Positions 30,610 through 39,780 of a DNA stretch of 61,727 nucleotides are shown here, one piece after another; within the stretch, counting starts at the first letter, position 1; every line of letters begins with the position of its first letter. The position numbers and the translations under genes are program-made. This DNA is from Mycobacterium kyogaense. Lineage in GTDB: Bacteria; Actinomycetota; Actinomycetes; Mycobacteriales; Mycobacteriaceae. Below the pieces are notes generated by a model. The model searched no databases. It worked only from the letters and a program-made list of their open reading frames with translations, and was not told where the DNA came from. The stretch is taken from assembly GCF_003254575.1 (NCBI RefSeq), contig NZ_QJUA01000034.1, positions 1 through 61,727 on the forward strand, read 5' to 3'.

Positions 30610-31713
30610 ATGCCCGCCGTCACGCCGTTCCGCATCGACATCGCCGACTCCGACCTCGCCGACCTCCACGAACGGCTGCGCCGCACCCGCTGGCCCGAAC
30701 AGGAATGCGTGCAGGACTGGAGCCAGGGTTTGCCGCTGGCCTATGCGCGGGAGCTGGCCGACTACTGGCGCGACGAATACGACTGGCGGACAAGGGAAGC
30801 CTTGTTGAATCGGTTCGACCAGTTCACCACCGAGATCGACGGTCTGCAGATCCATTTCATCCACCAGCGCAGTGGCCGCGATGATGCGTTCCCGCTGCTG
30901 ATCACCCACGGCTGGCCGGGATCGATCGTCGAGTTCACCAAGGTGATCGAACCGCTGACCGCCGCAGGGTTCGACGTGGTGTGCCCGTCACTTCCCGGCT
31001 ACGGCTTCTCGGGTAAACCCACCTCGACCGGCTGGGGCGTCGAGCGGATCGCGACCGCGTGGGACGAGCTGATGGTCCGCCTCGGCTACCAGCGCTACGG
31101 CGCCCAGGGCGGCGACTGGGGGTCTGCGGTCACCACGCAGATCGGCCGCAACAAGGGCCACTGCGTGGCGATCCACACCAACATGCCGATCGGGCGACCA
31201 CCCAAAGACTCCAGCGATATCACCCCGGAGGAGCGCGAGGTCCTCGAGGCGTATGCCGATCACCAACAGTGGGGCACCGGTTATTCCAAGCAGCAGTCGA
31301 CGCGACCGCAGACGCTGGGCTACGGGCTCACGGACTCGCCCGTCGGTCAGATGGCTTGGATCGTCGAGAAGTTCTGGGCCTGGACCGATTCCGACGGGCA
31401 CCCGGAGAACGTGCTGACCAAAGACGAGATGCTCGACAACGTGATGCTCTACTGGCTGACGGCCAGCGCGGCGTCGTCAGCCCGGCTCTACTGGGAGAGC
31501 TTCGGTAGGTTCGGCAGCCCAGGCCGGGTCGACTTGCCCACGGGCGCCGCATCATTCCCTAAAGAGATCCTGCGCGCGTCACGCCGCTGGTGCGAGGAGA
31601 CCTACAACATCACCCGGTGGACCACGATGCCACGCGGCGGCCACTTCGCCGCGTTCGAGCAGCCCGAACTGTTCACCGACGACGTCGTCGCCTTCTTCTC
31701 CGAGTTCCGCTAG
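30610..31713 (+). CDS. Epoxide hydrolase (EHN domain alpha/beta hydrolase)
   Basis: A 367-residue microsomal-type epoxide hydrolase, opening an epoxide to a diol by an ester intermediate. It has the N-terminal EHN segment (FRIDIADSDLADLHERLRRT, then YWRDEYDWRTREALLNRFDQF), the oxyanion motif THGWPGSIVEF, the nucleophile Asp169 in AQGGDWGSAV, and a final GGHFAAFEQPE with the catalytic His. A Tyr-containing lid region (KQQSTRPQTLGYGLTDSP) is present. All required residues are visible. ATG at 30610, divergent from the small membrane protein. Its end overlaps the convergent acyl-CoA synthetase by 4 bp. Probably xenobiotic or lipid epoxide degradation. Confidence 0.93.
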   Translation: MPAVTPFRIDIADSDLADLHERLRRTRWPEQECVQDWSQGLPLAYARELADYWRDEYDWRTREALLNRFDQFTTEIDGLQIHFIHQRSGRDDAFPLLITHGWPGSIVEFTKVIEPLTAAGFDVVCPSLPGYGFSGKPTSTGWGVERIATAWDELMVRLGYQRYGAQGGDWGSAVTTQIGRNKGHCVAIHTNMPIGRPPKDSSDITPEEREVLEAYADHQQWGTGYSKQQSTRPQTLGYGLTDSPVGQMAWIVEKFWAWTDSDGHPENVLTKDEMLDNVMLYWLTASAASSARLYWESFGRFGSPGRVDLPTGAASFPKEILRASRRWCEETYNITRWTTMPRGGHFAAFEQPELFTDDVVAFFSEFR

Positions 31714-33326
31714 AGGCCGAGGATCTCGACGCTGCGCTCACGCATCTCGACCTTGCGCACCTTGCCGGTGACGGTCATCGGGAACTCGTCGACGATGTGT
31801 ACGTAACGTGGAATCTTGTAGTGCGCCAGAGCCTCCGACGCGAACGCGCGGAGCTCGGCCGCGTCGAGCGCGGGCCGGCCGGGTCGCATCCGGATCCAGG
31901 CGCAGATCTCCTCGCCGTATCTCGCGTCCGGTACACCGACGACCTGCACGTCTTCGATGTCGGGATGCGTGTACAGGAACTCCTCGATCTCGCGCGGGTA
32001 GATGTTCTCACCGCCACGGATCACCATGTCCTTGATGCGGCCGACGATCGTGCAGTAACCGTCCTCGCGCATCACCGCGAGATCGCCGGTGTGCATCCAG
32101 CCATCGGAATCGATGGCCTGCGCCGTCTTGTCGTCGTCGTCCCAGTAGCCGAGCATCACCGAATAGCCGCGCGTGCAGAACTCGCCGGGCTCACCGCGCT
32201 CGACGGTCTCGCCGGTGTCGGGGTCGACGACCTTGATCTCGACGTGCGGATGCGCACGCCCTATCGTGGCCGTGCGCCGCTCGAGGTCGTCGTCGACGAG
32301 TGTCTGGCACGACACCGGCGATGTCTCGGTCATGCCGTAGGCGATCGCCACCTCCGACATCGACATGTCCTCGATGCAGCGCTTCATCACCTCCACCGGG
32401 CACACCGAACCCGCCATGATTCCGGTGCGCAGCTCGGACAGGTCGTACCGCGCGAAGTCCGGGTGGTTCTGCATCGCGATGAACATCGTCGGGACACCGT
32501 AGACCCCCGTACAGCGTTCCTGTTCAACAGCTTTCAACGTCAACTCGGGATCGAACCCCGGCGCGGGAATCACCATGGTGGTGCCGTGGCTCGTGCAGCC
32601 GAGGTTCCCCATCACCATGCCGAAGCAGTGGTAGAACGGCACCGGGATGCAGAGCCGGTCCGTGGGACCGAGCCCGATGAGTTCGGTGGTGAAGTAGCCG
32701 TTATTGAGGATGTTGCGATGCGACAGCGTCGCCCCCTTGGGGAAACCCGTTGTGCCCGAGGTGTACTGGATGTTGATCGGGTCTCGGTTGTCGAGAGCGG
32801 CACCGCGGGCGGCGAGCTCGTCGGCGCCCACCGCGGACGCCCCGGCGCGCAGCGCGTCCCAGTCGGGGGTGCCGATGAACACCACATCGGTCAGCACCGG
32901 CGCTTCGGCGCGAACCTTATCGACCATCGACACGTAGTCCGACGACTTGAACGACGTGGCCGCGATCAGCAGCCGCGTTCCGGACTGGTTGAGCACGTAG
33001 GCAAGTTCGTGCGTGCGGTAGGCGGGGTTGATGTTGACCAGGATCGCGCCCACCTTGGCGCAGGCGTACTGCGCGATGGTCCACTGCGCACAGTTCGGCG
33101 CCCAGATCCCGACGCGGTCGCCCGTGGCGATACCCCTCGCCATCAGACCGCGCGCGACGACGTCGACCTCGGCGTTGAACTCGGCGTAGGTGAACCGCAG
33201 ACCCTGCGCGACGTCGACGAGCGCCTCGACGTCACCGTGGCGGGCCGCGGTGCGCTCCAGGTTCGCACCGATGGTCTCCTCGAGGATCGGCGTGCCGGTG
33301 GGCCCGGCGTCGTAGCTCTCGGTCAC
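31710..33326 (-). CDS. AMP-binding acyl-CoA synthetase (FadD35-like)
   Basis: A 538-residue ANL-superfamily ligase. ATP-binding motif YTSGTTGFPKGATLSH, A5-type AYGMTETSPVSC, A7 HTGDLAVMREDGY, A8 GRIKDMVIRGGENIYPREIE, and the catalytic Lys in TVTGKVRK. These define an acyl-CoA synthetase acting on medium or long acids; it resembles mycobacterial FadD35 as I recall it. The N-terminus (LEETIGANLERTAARHGDVE) is standard. Its ATG overlaps the stop of the upstream ligase as ATGA, so the two form an operon. The end overlaps the epoxide hydrolase 3' end. The natural acid is not known. Confidence 0.92.
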   Translation of the reverse strand: MTESYDAGPTGTPILEETIGANLERTAARHGDVEALVDVAQGLRFTYAEFNAEVDVVARGLMARGIATGDRVGIWAPNCAQWTIAQYACAKVGAILVNINPAYRTHELAYVLNQSGTRLLIAATSFKSSDYVSMVDKVRAEAPVLTDVVFIGTPDWDALRAGASAVGADELAARGAALDNRDPINIQYTSGTTGFPKGATLSHRNILNNGYFTTELIGLGPTDRLCIPVPFYHCFGMVMGNLGCTSHGTTMVIPAPGFDPELTLKAVEQERCTGVYGVPTMFIAMQNHPDFARYDLSELRTGIMAGSVCPVEVMKRCIEDMSMSEVAIAYGMTETSPVSCQTLVDDDLERRTATIGRAHPHVEIKVVDPDTGETVERGEPGEFCTRGYSVMLGYWDDDDKTAQAIDSDGWMHTGDLAVMREDGYCTIVGRIKDMVIRGGENIYPREIEEFLYTHPDIEDVQVVGVPDARYGEEICAWIRMRPGRPALDAAELRAFASEALAHYKIPRYVHIVDEFPMTVTGKVRKVEMRERSVEILGL

Positions 33327-35014
33327 GGCAACAGATCCTCGTATCGGTGTTCGGTCTCGATGGGCGCACCCGCGGCATACGCCTCCTCCTCGCGGCGGCG
33401 CAGGTCGACGCGGCGGATCTTGCCCGAGATCGTCTTCGGCAGCTCGGCGAATTCGACGCGGCGCACCTTCAGGTACGGCGCCAGGTGCTCACGACTGTAT
33501 TGCATGATCTGCCTGGCTGTTTCGGCATCGGCAGACCATCCTTCTGCCAGCGCCACGTACGCCTTCGGCACGGCGAGCCGGGTGTCGTCGGGGGCGGGCA
33601 CGACAGCCGCCTCGACGACGGCCGGATGCTCGATGAGCACGCTCTCCAGCTCGAACGGTGACACCTTGTAGTCCGACGACTTGAACACGTCGTCGGTACG
33701 GCCGATGTAGGTGATGTAGCCGTCCGCGTCGCGGCTGGCCACGTCCCCGGTGTGGTAGTAGCCGTCGCGCATCACGTGCGTGTTGCGCTTCTCGTCGTCC
33801 AGATATCCGGTCATCAGGTTCAGCGGGGCCGCCCCCAGATCGAGGCAGATCTCGCCTTCCTCGGCCCGCGCCCCGGTCAGCGGATCGACCAGGACGACCG
33901 GCACCCCCGGCATCGGACGGCCCATCGAGCCGGCCTTCACGGGTTGGCCGGGGGTGTTGCCGACCTGCAGCGTCGTCTCGGTCTGGCCGAACCCGTCGCG
34001 GATCGTCAGGCCCCACGCCGTGTCCACCCGGGCGATCACGTCGGGGTTCAGTGGTTCGCCCGCGCCGAGGATCTCTCGCAGCCCCTCGGGTCTGGCACCC
34101 AGCTCGGCCTGAATCAGCATGCGCCACACGGTCGGTGGCGCGCAGAACGTGTTGACGCGAGCGCGGCGCAGCTGGTGCAGCAACGCCGCGGCATCGAAGC
34201 GGGCGTAGTTGTAGACGAAGATCGTCGCCTCGGCGATCCACGGCGCGAAGAAGCAACTCCAGGCATGTTTGGCCCACCCGGGCGAACTGATCGCCAAGTG
34301 CACATCGCCGGGCCGCACGCCGAGCCACGCCATCGTCGACAGATGCCCGACTGCGTAGCTCACCTGCGAATGCTCGACGAGCTTCGGCCGGCTGGTGGTG
34401 CCCGAGGTGAAGTAGACGAGGCTCGTGTCCCCGACCTCGGTGCACGCGGTGAACGGCTGAGCGGGCACGGAGTAGGCGTCGGTGTAGGTGTGCCATCCGG
34501 TGACGGGTTCGCCGACGACCACCCGCATGGACCCGCCCTCGACCGCATCGAACTTGGCCGTGTCCGCGGTGTTCGCGATGACGGCGCGGGCGCCGCCGCG
34601 GCCGATGCGATCGGCGAGATCGGCGGGGCCCAGCGCGCTCGTCGTCGGCATGATGACGGCGCCGAGCTTGGCGATCGCGAGCATCGACTCCCACAGCTCG
34701 AGCTGGTTGCCCAGCATCAGGATGACCCGGTCGCCCTTGCCGACGCCGAGGCCCTGCAGCCACGTCGCCACCTGATCGGAGCGCGCCGCCATGTCGGCGA
34801 ACGTGATCTTCTGTTCGCTGCCGTCCTCTTCGACGATCCACAGCGCGATGTCCTGAGGGCGCCCACGGGCGATGACGTCGAACCAGTCGGTGGCCCAGTT
34901 GAATTGACCGGTGATGCGGGGCCACGCGAACGTCTCGACGGCCGTGGCGTAGTCACCGATCGTCTCGACGAGGTGGTCACGTGCCGCGCGATACCGATCG
35001 GTGTTCGTGGTCAT
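33323..35014 (-). CDS. AMP-binding acyl-CoA synthetase (medium-chain/benzoate-type)
   Basis: A 563-residue ANL ligase. FTSGTTSRPKLVEHSQVSY carries the ATP motif with Ser-Arg in place of the usual Gly-Lys lead. Later motifs are RDGFGQTETTLQVG, HTGDVASRDADGYITYIG, GRTDDVFKSSDYKVSPFELE and SGKIRR. GEICLDLGAAPLNLMTGYLD is typical of the medium-chain (ACSM) and aryl-CoA ligase group rather than long-chain FadD. An N-terminal helix region (ETFAWPRITGQFNWATDWFD) also fits ACSM proteins. The start is the ATG at 35014; a GTG two codons earlier is equally possible, and no strong ribosome-binding site is seen. First gene of a two-ligase operon, divergent from the GAF-LuxR regulator 57 bp away. Confidence 0.92.
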   Translation of the reverse strand: MTTNTDRYRAARDHLVETIGDYATAVETFAWPRITGQFNWATDWFDVIARGRPQDIALWIVEEDGSEQKITFADMAARSDQVATWLQGLGVGKGDRVILMLGNQLELWESMLAIAKLGAVIMPTTSALGPADLADRIGRGGARAVIANTADTAKFDAVEGGSMRVVVGEPVTGWHTYTDAYSVPAQPFTACTEVGDTSLVYFTSGTTSRPKLVEHSQVSYAVGHLSTMAWLGVRPGDVHLAISSPGWAKHAWSCFFAPWIAEATIFVYNYARFDAAALLHQLRRARVNTFCAPPTVWRMLIQAELGARPEGLREILGAGEPLNPDVIARVDTAWGLTIRDGFGQTETTLQVGNTPGQPVKAGSMGRPMPGVPVVLVDPLTGARAEEGEICLDLGAAPLNLMTGYLDDEKRNTHVMRDGYYHTGDVASRDADGYITYIGRTDDVFKSSDYKVSPFELESVLIEHPAVVEAAVVPAPDDTRLAVPKAYVALAEGWSADAETARQIMQYSREHLAPYLKVRRVEFAELPKTISGKIRRVDLRRREEEAYAAGAPIETEHRYEDLLP

Positions 35015-35071
35015 GGCCACTAGGATCTATGTCACACCTGACCGACCGCTACCCCCGAAAGAGGGGAATCC

Positions 35072-35884
35072 GTGCCATCGCTGACGAGGCCTCGCGACGC
35101 CGACGTGCTGCGCGCCGAGCTGCGAAGAGTAGCCACCGAGGGCCGGGTGCCGGTGCTGTTCGGTGGCGAGGTACAGGGCGACGTACTGCGGCTCAGCGAG
35201 TTCGTGGGAACGAGAACTTCCTTGCTGCGGGGCCTGGTCGTGCGTGCGAGTTCCGGCCTCGGCGGCGCGAGCATGGTCGCCGGCCGGCCGCTGTCAGTCG
35301 CCGATTACCGCAGCGCTGCGACCATCACCCACGACTACGACACTCCCGTGTTGTCCGAGGGCATCAAGTCCGTGCTCGCCGTGCCGGTCATCGTCGAAGG
35401 CGTCCCCCGCGTGATGCTCTACGGCGCCTACAGGTCAGGAGCGCCGGTCGGCGGCCGCGCCGCGGACCTGATGGTCTCAGCGGCTCGCCGGATCGGCGAC
35501 GAACTCCGCATCCGCGACGAGGTCGACCGTCGACTGTCGATGCACGAGACCGCAACCTCGCTGGGAGCGACGTCGGAGCGGGTCCGCGAGGTGCATGCCG
35601 AACTGCGTCGGCTCGCGAGTGTCGCGCCCTCTCTGCAGGACGAATTGACGCGGCTGGCCGAGCGGTTGGTCGGCGGCGAGGACGCCACAGTGCGCCTCAC
35701 TGCCCGCGAGCTCGACGTCCTCACACAGGTCGCTCTCGGTTGCTCGAACGCCGTTGCTGCAGAGCGCCTCTCCCTGAAGACCGAGACCGTGAAGAGTTAT
35801 CTGCGCAGTGCCGCGGCCAAGCTGGGTGCCCATACCAGGCACGAGGCGGTCTCGAAGGCGCGCCGGGCAGGCCTCCTGCCCTGA
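35072..35884 (+). CDS. GAF-domain LuxR-type transcriptional regulator
   Basis: A 270-residue regulator. Residues ~25-150 read as a GAF sensor domain (LLRGLVVRASSGLGGASMVA, then SVLAVPVIVEGVPRVMLYGA), a helical linker follows, and a LuxR/FixJ helix-turn-helix lies at ~205-265 (LTARELDVLTQVALGCSNAV, RLSLKTETVKSYLRSAAAKL). No response-regulator receiver is present. It is transcribed away from the two acyl-CoA synthetases, a common arrangement for control of fatty-acid or aromatic-acid activation genes by an acyl-type ligand (inference). GTG start with AGAGGGGAA upstream. It ends at a strong hairpin (35898-35945). Confidence 0.87.
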   Translation: MPSLTRPRDADVLRAELRRVATEGRVPVLFGGEVQGDVLRLSEFVGTRTSLLRGLVVRASSGLGGASMVAGRPLSVADYRSAATITHDYDTPVLSEGIKSVLAVPVIVEGVPRVMLYGAYRSGAPVGGRAADLMVSAARRIGDELRIRDEVDRRLSMHETATSLGATSERVREVHAELRRLASVAPSLQDELTRLAERLVGGEDATVRLTARELDVLTQVALGCSNAVAAERLSLKTETVKSYLRSAAAKLGAHTRHEAVSKARRAGLLP

Positions 35885-35897
35885 CCGAGTGCTCGAG

Positions 35898-35945
35898 ACT
35901 GCGGGCAGATCGCATTTCCGGCGCCGATTGCGATCTCCCCGCAGT
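35898..35945. terminator. 17-bp hairpin between the LuxR gene and the ABC operon
   Basis: actgcgggcagatcgca (35898-35914) pairs with 35929-35945 with one mismatch around a 14-base loop, and imperfect pairing extends outward (cgagact/agtttcg). It lies between convergent gene ends and serves both strands. Confidence 0.75.
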
Positions 35946-35960
35946 TTCGGCGCCGAAGAG

Positions 35961-37784
35961 TTACGCCAGCGACTGCACCCAGGACCGATGCAGCGCCGCG
36001 TAGTGCCCGTCGTCGCGGGCGGTCAGCTCCTCCGGCGACCCGTCCTCGACGATCTGACCGTGCTCCAGCACGAGCACACGGTCGGCGATCTGCACGGTCG
36101 AGAGCCGGTGGGCGATCACGATCGCCGTCCGCTCGGCGAGCACCGTCTCCAACGCCCGCTGCACCATCCGCTCGCTCGGGATGTCCAGCGACGACGTGGC
36201 CTCGTCGAGGATCAGCACCGCCGGATCGGCCAGGAACGCCCGCGCGAACGCGACCAGCTGGCGCTGCCCCGCCGACAACCGGCCGCCCCGCTTGGCGACA
36301 TCGGTCTCGTACCCCTCGGGCAGCGCGGAGATGAACCCATCGGCGCCGACCGCCGCGGCCGCCGCCCGCACCTCCTCATCGGTGGCACCGGGCTTGCCGA
36401 ACCGGATGTTGTCGGCGACCGTGCCGCCGAACATGAAGTTCTCCTGCGTCACCATCACCACGTGGCGGCGCAGATCGCTCTGCCGCAGATCACGCAGGTC
36501 GACACCATCCAGTGACACGCTGCCCGCCACCGGATCGTAGAACCGGGTGACCAGTTTGGCGATCGTCGTCTTGCCCGCGCCGGTGGTGCCGACCAGGGCG
36601 ACGGTCTGGCCCGCCGGAACCACCAGGTTCAGCTGCGGCAGCACGGGCCTGTTCGACACGTAGGAGAACCGGACGTCGCGGAACTCGATGTCTCCGCGCA
36701 CCGAGTCAAGTGCGACGGGATCGGCCGGGTCGCTGATACCCGGCTTCTCGGCGAGCACACCGGCCAGCTTCTCCAGAGCCGACGACGCGGATTGGAACGT
36801 GTTGAAGAACTGCGAGATCTCCTGCATCGGCTCGAAGAACATCCGCAGGTAGAGCAGGAACGCGGCCAGCGTGCCGATCGTCATCTCGCCGTGCAGCACC
36901 CGGTACCCGCCATAGATCAGGACGAGGCCGGTGGTGATGTTGCCGACGAACTTCACGCCCGGCATGAAGATCGCGAGCAGCTTGAACGTCTTCTCGTTGA
37001 TCACCCGGTAGCGATCGGCGACGTCCTCGAAGATCTCCTGGTTGCGCGGCTCCCGGCGGTACGCCTGCACCGCCTTGATGCCCGTCATGGTCTCGACGAA
37101 CTGGACGATCACCAGCGCCGAGATCTCGCGCACCTCCCGGTAGATGCGTGACGATTCGCGGTGGAACCACGCGACCAGCATCACCAGGATCGGGAACGCC
37201 GCCAGGCACATCAGCCCGAGCTCGGCGTCCAGCGTGATCAGCAGCACGGCGGTGCCGACGAGCGTCAGCACCGCGGTGATCAGGCTGTCGAAGCCCGTCT
37301 CCAGCATGTCCTGGATAGCCTCGACGTCGTTGGTGGACCGGCTGACGACCCGGCCCGAGGTGTAGCGGTCGTGGAACGCGATGTCGAGCCGGCCGAAATG
37401 CCGGAACACCCGGCGCCGCAGTTCCCGCAGTACGCGCTGACCGACGCGGCCGGAGCGGCGCAGGAAGAACATGCGCGCACTCGCCTGGACGACGACGACG
37501 GCGCACAGGATGCCGACGATCGTCATCAGCGTGGCGGCCGAGCCACCCGCCAGCAGCGGGGGGATGCCGTCGTCGATGCCCTTCTGCACCAGGATCGGAA
37601 CCGACAGGCGCGCAGCGTTTTCCACCACGACGACGACAGCCAGCGCGGCCACCGTCCACTTGTAGGGGCGCAGCAGCGAGCCCAATAGCGCGCGGGCTTC
37701 GCGGCGCCGGGGCACCGATTCGTCGATGGGCAGATCGTCGTGTTCGTCGAAGCGACCGCGCCACTCCGGGGTCACACTCGCCAC
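35961..37784 (-). CDS. ABC exporter half-transporter, third of three (canonical ATPase)
   Basis: A 607-residue TMD-NBD half exporter (type IV ABC, MsbA-like) with six transmembrane helices in the first ~320 residues. The nucleotide domain has Walker A GTTGAGKTT, Q-loop VTQENFM, signature LSAGQRQ (Ala for Gly in LSGGQ), Walker B with catalytic Glu (AVLILDEATSSLD) and IAHRLSTVQ. All ATPase residues are intact. The GTG at 37784 corresponds exactly to the start position within the 32-bp tandem repeat, with GAGGA 9 bp upstream, so that start was chosen over a TTG seven codons earlier. It is likely the active half of a heterodimer with the second gene. The substrate may be a drug or lipid; it recalls the halves of the Rv0194 efflux pump from memory. 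Confidence 0.9.
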   Translation of the reverse strand: MASVTPEWRGRFDEHDDLPIDESVPRRREARALLGSLLRPYKWTVAALAVVVVVENAARLSVPILVQKGIDDGIPPLLAGGSAATLMTIVGILCAVVVVQASARMFFLRRSGRVGQRVLRELRRRVFRHFGRLDIAFHDRYTSGRVVSRSTNDVEAIQDMLETGFDSLITAVLTLVGTAVLLITLDAELGLMCLAAFPILVMLVAWFHRESSRIYREVREISALVIVQFVETMTGIKAVQAYRREPRNQEIFEDVADRYRVINEKTFKLLAIFMPGVKFVGNITTGLVLIYGGYRVLHGEMTIGTLAAFLLYLRMFFEPMQEISQFFNTFQSASSALEKLAGVLAEKPGISDPADPVALDSVRGDIEFRDVRFSYVSNRPVLPQLNLVVPAGQTVALVGTTGAGKTTIAKLVTRFYDPVAGSVSLDGVDLRDLRQSDLRRHVVMVTQENFMFGGTVADNIRFGKPGATDEEVRAAAAAVGADGFISALPEGYETDVAKRGGRLSAGQRQLVAFARAFLADPAVLILDEATSSLDIPSERMVQRALETVLAERTAIVIAHRLSTVQIADRVLVLEHGQIVEDGSPEELTARDDGHYAALHRSWVQSLA

Positions 37785-37909
37785 GGTCGTCGGCTCCTCG
37801 CGCAATCGCTCGTCATAGTCGTCGGTTCCTCGCGCAAGCGCTCGTCATAGTCGTCGGTTCCTCGCGCAAGCGCTCGTCATAGTCGTCGGTTCCTCGCGCA
37901 AGCGCTCGT
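37782..37909. repeat. Four 32-bp tandem units carrying RBS and start codon (MIRU-like)
   Basis: Four 32-bp units lie between the second and third ABC genes: 37782-37813 (diverged), 37814-37845, 37846-37877 and 37878-37909. On the minus strand each has gaggaaccgacgactatg, a ribosome-binding site followed by a start codon. From each ATG an 11-codon frame (MTSACARNRRL) runs to a TGA that overlaps the next ATG as ATGA. The first frame starts with GTG at the GTGA of the upstream ABC gene's stop; the diverged last unit ends at the real ABC start. This is the structure of mycobacterial interspersed repetitive units in operons. Confidence 0.9.
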
Positions 37910-39780
37910 CACGGGCGCCCCTCCAGGATCTCGTGGTCCAACCGTGCCCGCTCAGCACGCTCCGCCCAGTCGACCTCGTGTTCGCAGCCGTCGTCGAGTT
38001 CGTCGTCGGCGGCCAGCAGGTAGCGGTACGCCGGGACGTTCGCCAGCAGCTCGGCATGGGTGCCCACGTGGGTGATGGTGCCGTTCTGCAGTAGTGCCAC
38101 CCGATCTGCGAGCAGCACCGTCGAGGCGCGGTGGGCCACCACCACGCCGGTGACGGCGTGCAAGACCCGGCGCAGCGCCTCTTCGACGACGGCCTCGGTG
38201 TGCACGTCGAGGGCGCTCAACGTGTCGTCGAGCGCCAGGATCCGCGGTGCCGCCAGAATGGCCCGCGCGAGCGAAAGACGTTGCCGCTGACCGCCCGACA
38301 GGCTCATCCCCTGCTCGCCGATGCGGGTGTCCAGGCCATAGGGCAGGTCGTAGACGAACTGCGCGGCGGCCACCTCGACCGCCTGGCGCACCTCGTCGTC
38401 GGTCGCGTCCGGCTTGCCCAGCTTCAGGTTCTCGGCCACCGACATCGAGAACAACGTCGGATCCTCGAACGCCGTGGCCACCGACTGTCGCAGCGCCTCC
38501 AGGCTCAGCTCGCGGATGTCCTGGGCGTCGATGCGGATCTCGCCCTCGGTGACGTCGTAGAGCCGGGACAGCAGACCCACCAGCACCGACTTGCCCGATC
38601 CGGTCGCGCCGACAAGGGCGAGGGTCTCCCCCGGCTCCACGGTCACGTTCACGTGGCGCAGCGCCCATTCCTCGGAGTCAGGGAACCGGAAGCCGACGTC
38701 GACGAGTTCGAGCCGACCCCCGCGCGGGGCCTGATCGCGCGGGCCGTCGGCGATCTCCCGTGGCGCGTCGAAGATCTCCGCGATGCGGTTGGCCGCAGTG
38801 AAGGACTCCTGCGTCATCGACAACAGGAACCCCAGCGACGCGATCGGCCAGACGAGCGACAGCATCATCGTGATGAACGCGACCAACGTGCCCATCGTCA
38901 CGTAGCCGTGGCCGGCAGCGTAGGCGCCGAAGCCGAGCACCAGGATCAGCGTCAGGTTCGGGATGATCTCCAGCAGCGTCCAGAACTTCGCCGACACCGT
39001 CACCCGGCGCACCTGCGTCTCGTACAGGCCGGCCAGTTGTTCGTCGAAGCGGTCGTAGACGTAGTCCTCCCGGCCGAAGGATTTGACCACGCGCAACCCG
39101 AGCGCGGCCTCCTCCACGTGCGTCGCGACATGGCCCGCCTGATCCTGGGCCTGCCGCGACAGCCGCGTGTACTCCTGCTGGAAGTGCAGCACCGTCAGCG
39201 TGATCGGCACGATCGACACCAGCACCACCACACCCAGCGGCCAGTACATCGCGAGCAGGATCGCGGTGACGATGGTGATCTGCAGGATGTTGAGGATCAG
39301 GAATGTCAGCCCGAACGACATGAACCGCCGAATAGAGCTCAGGTCGTTCATGATTCGCGACAACAGCTGACCGGACTGCCAGCGGCCGTGGAAGGACATC
39401 GGCAGGATCTGCAGCCGCGCGTAGAGGTCTTTGCGGATGTCTGCCTCGACGCCCATCGTCGCGCGCGCCACCAGCCACCGTCGGATGAACCACAGCGCCG
39501 CCTCGGCGATCCCGAGGCCCATCGCTGCCGCGCCCAGCGTCCACAGCCCCTGCTGGTCCTGATGTCGCACCGGTCCGTCGATCACCGCCTTGGTCATCAG
39601 CGGAATCCCGACCGTGGCACCCAGGCTCGCGAAGGCCACCGTGAACATCAGGATCCAGCGGCCGCGGTACGGGAGCAGGTACGGCAGCATCCGCCACAGG
39701 TCCGAGCTGGGCCTCACCCGCCGGGGCTGCGGCGCGATCGCGGGCGCTGCGCGCAGCGCAGAAGTTCCGGAGTCAGCCAC
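37909..39780 (-). CDS. ABC exporter half-transporter, second of three (degenerate ATPase)
   Basis: A 623-residue TMD-NBD protein. The transmembrane domain begins LLPYRGRWILMFTVAFASLG, and the nucleotide domain has Walker A GATGSGKSV and signature LSGGQRQRLSLARAILA. The Walker B reads RILALDDTLSALD, with Asp in place of the catalytic Glu, and the switch segment reads VVAHRASTVLL. Loss of that Glu is typical of one half of heterodimeric exporters with one degenerate site; the third gene has the intact Glu. The C-terminal ~40 residues are highly charged (DDELDDGCEHEVDWAERAER). GTG start at 39780, overlapping the first ABC gene by 8 bp. Its stop is coupled to the tandem repeat. Confidence 0.9.
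   Translation of the reverse strand: MADSGTSALRAAPAIAPQPRRVRPSSDLWRMLPYLLPYRGRWILMFTVAFASLGATVGIPLMTKAVIDGPVRHQDQQGLWTLGAAAMGLGIAEAALWFIRRWLVARATMGVEADIRKDLYARLQILPMSFHGRWQSGQLLSRIMNDLSSIRRFMSFGLTFLILNILQITIVTAILLAMYWPLGVVVLVSIVPITLTVLHFQQEYTRLSRQAQDQAGHVATHVEEAALGLRVVKSFGREDYVYDRFDEQLAGLYETQVRRVTVSAKFWTLLEIIPNLTLILVLGFGAYAAGHGYVTMGTLVAFITMMLSLVWPIASLGFLLSMTQESFTAANRIAEIFDAPREIADGPRDQAPRGGRLELVDVGFRFPDSEEWALRHVNVTVEPGETLALVGATGSGKSVLVGLLSRLYDVTEGEIRIDAQDIRELSLEALRQSVATAFEDPTLFSMSVAENLKLGKPDATDDEVRQAVEVAAAQFVYDLPYGLDTRIGEQGMSLSGGQRQRLSLARAILAAPRILALDDTLSALDVHTEAVVEEALRRVLHAVTGVVVAHRASTVLLADRVALLQNGTITHVGTHAELLANVPAYRYLLAADDELDDGCEHEVDWAERAERARLDHEILEGRP

Noticed and set aside
31590..33671. 693-codon plus-strand open frame
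   Set aside because: Shadow of the two acyl-CoA synthetase genes, with no recognisable motif.
37782..37909. CRISPR array
   Set aside because: The units are head-to-tail identical with no variable spacers, and no cas genes are nearby; a coding-overlap repeat explains it better.
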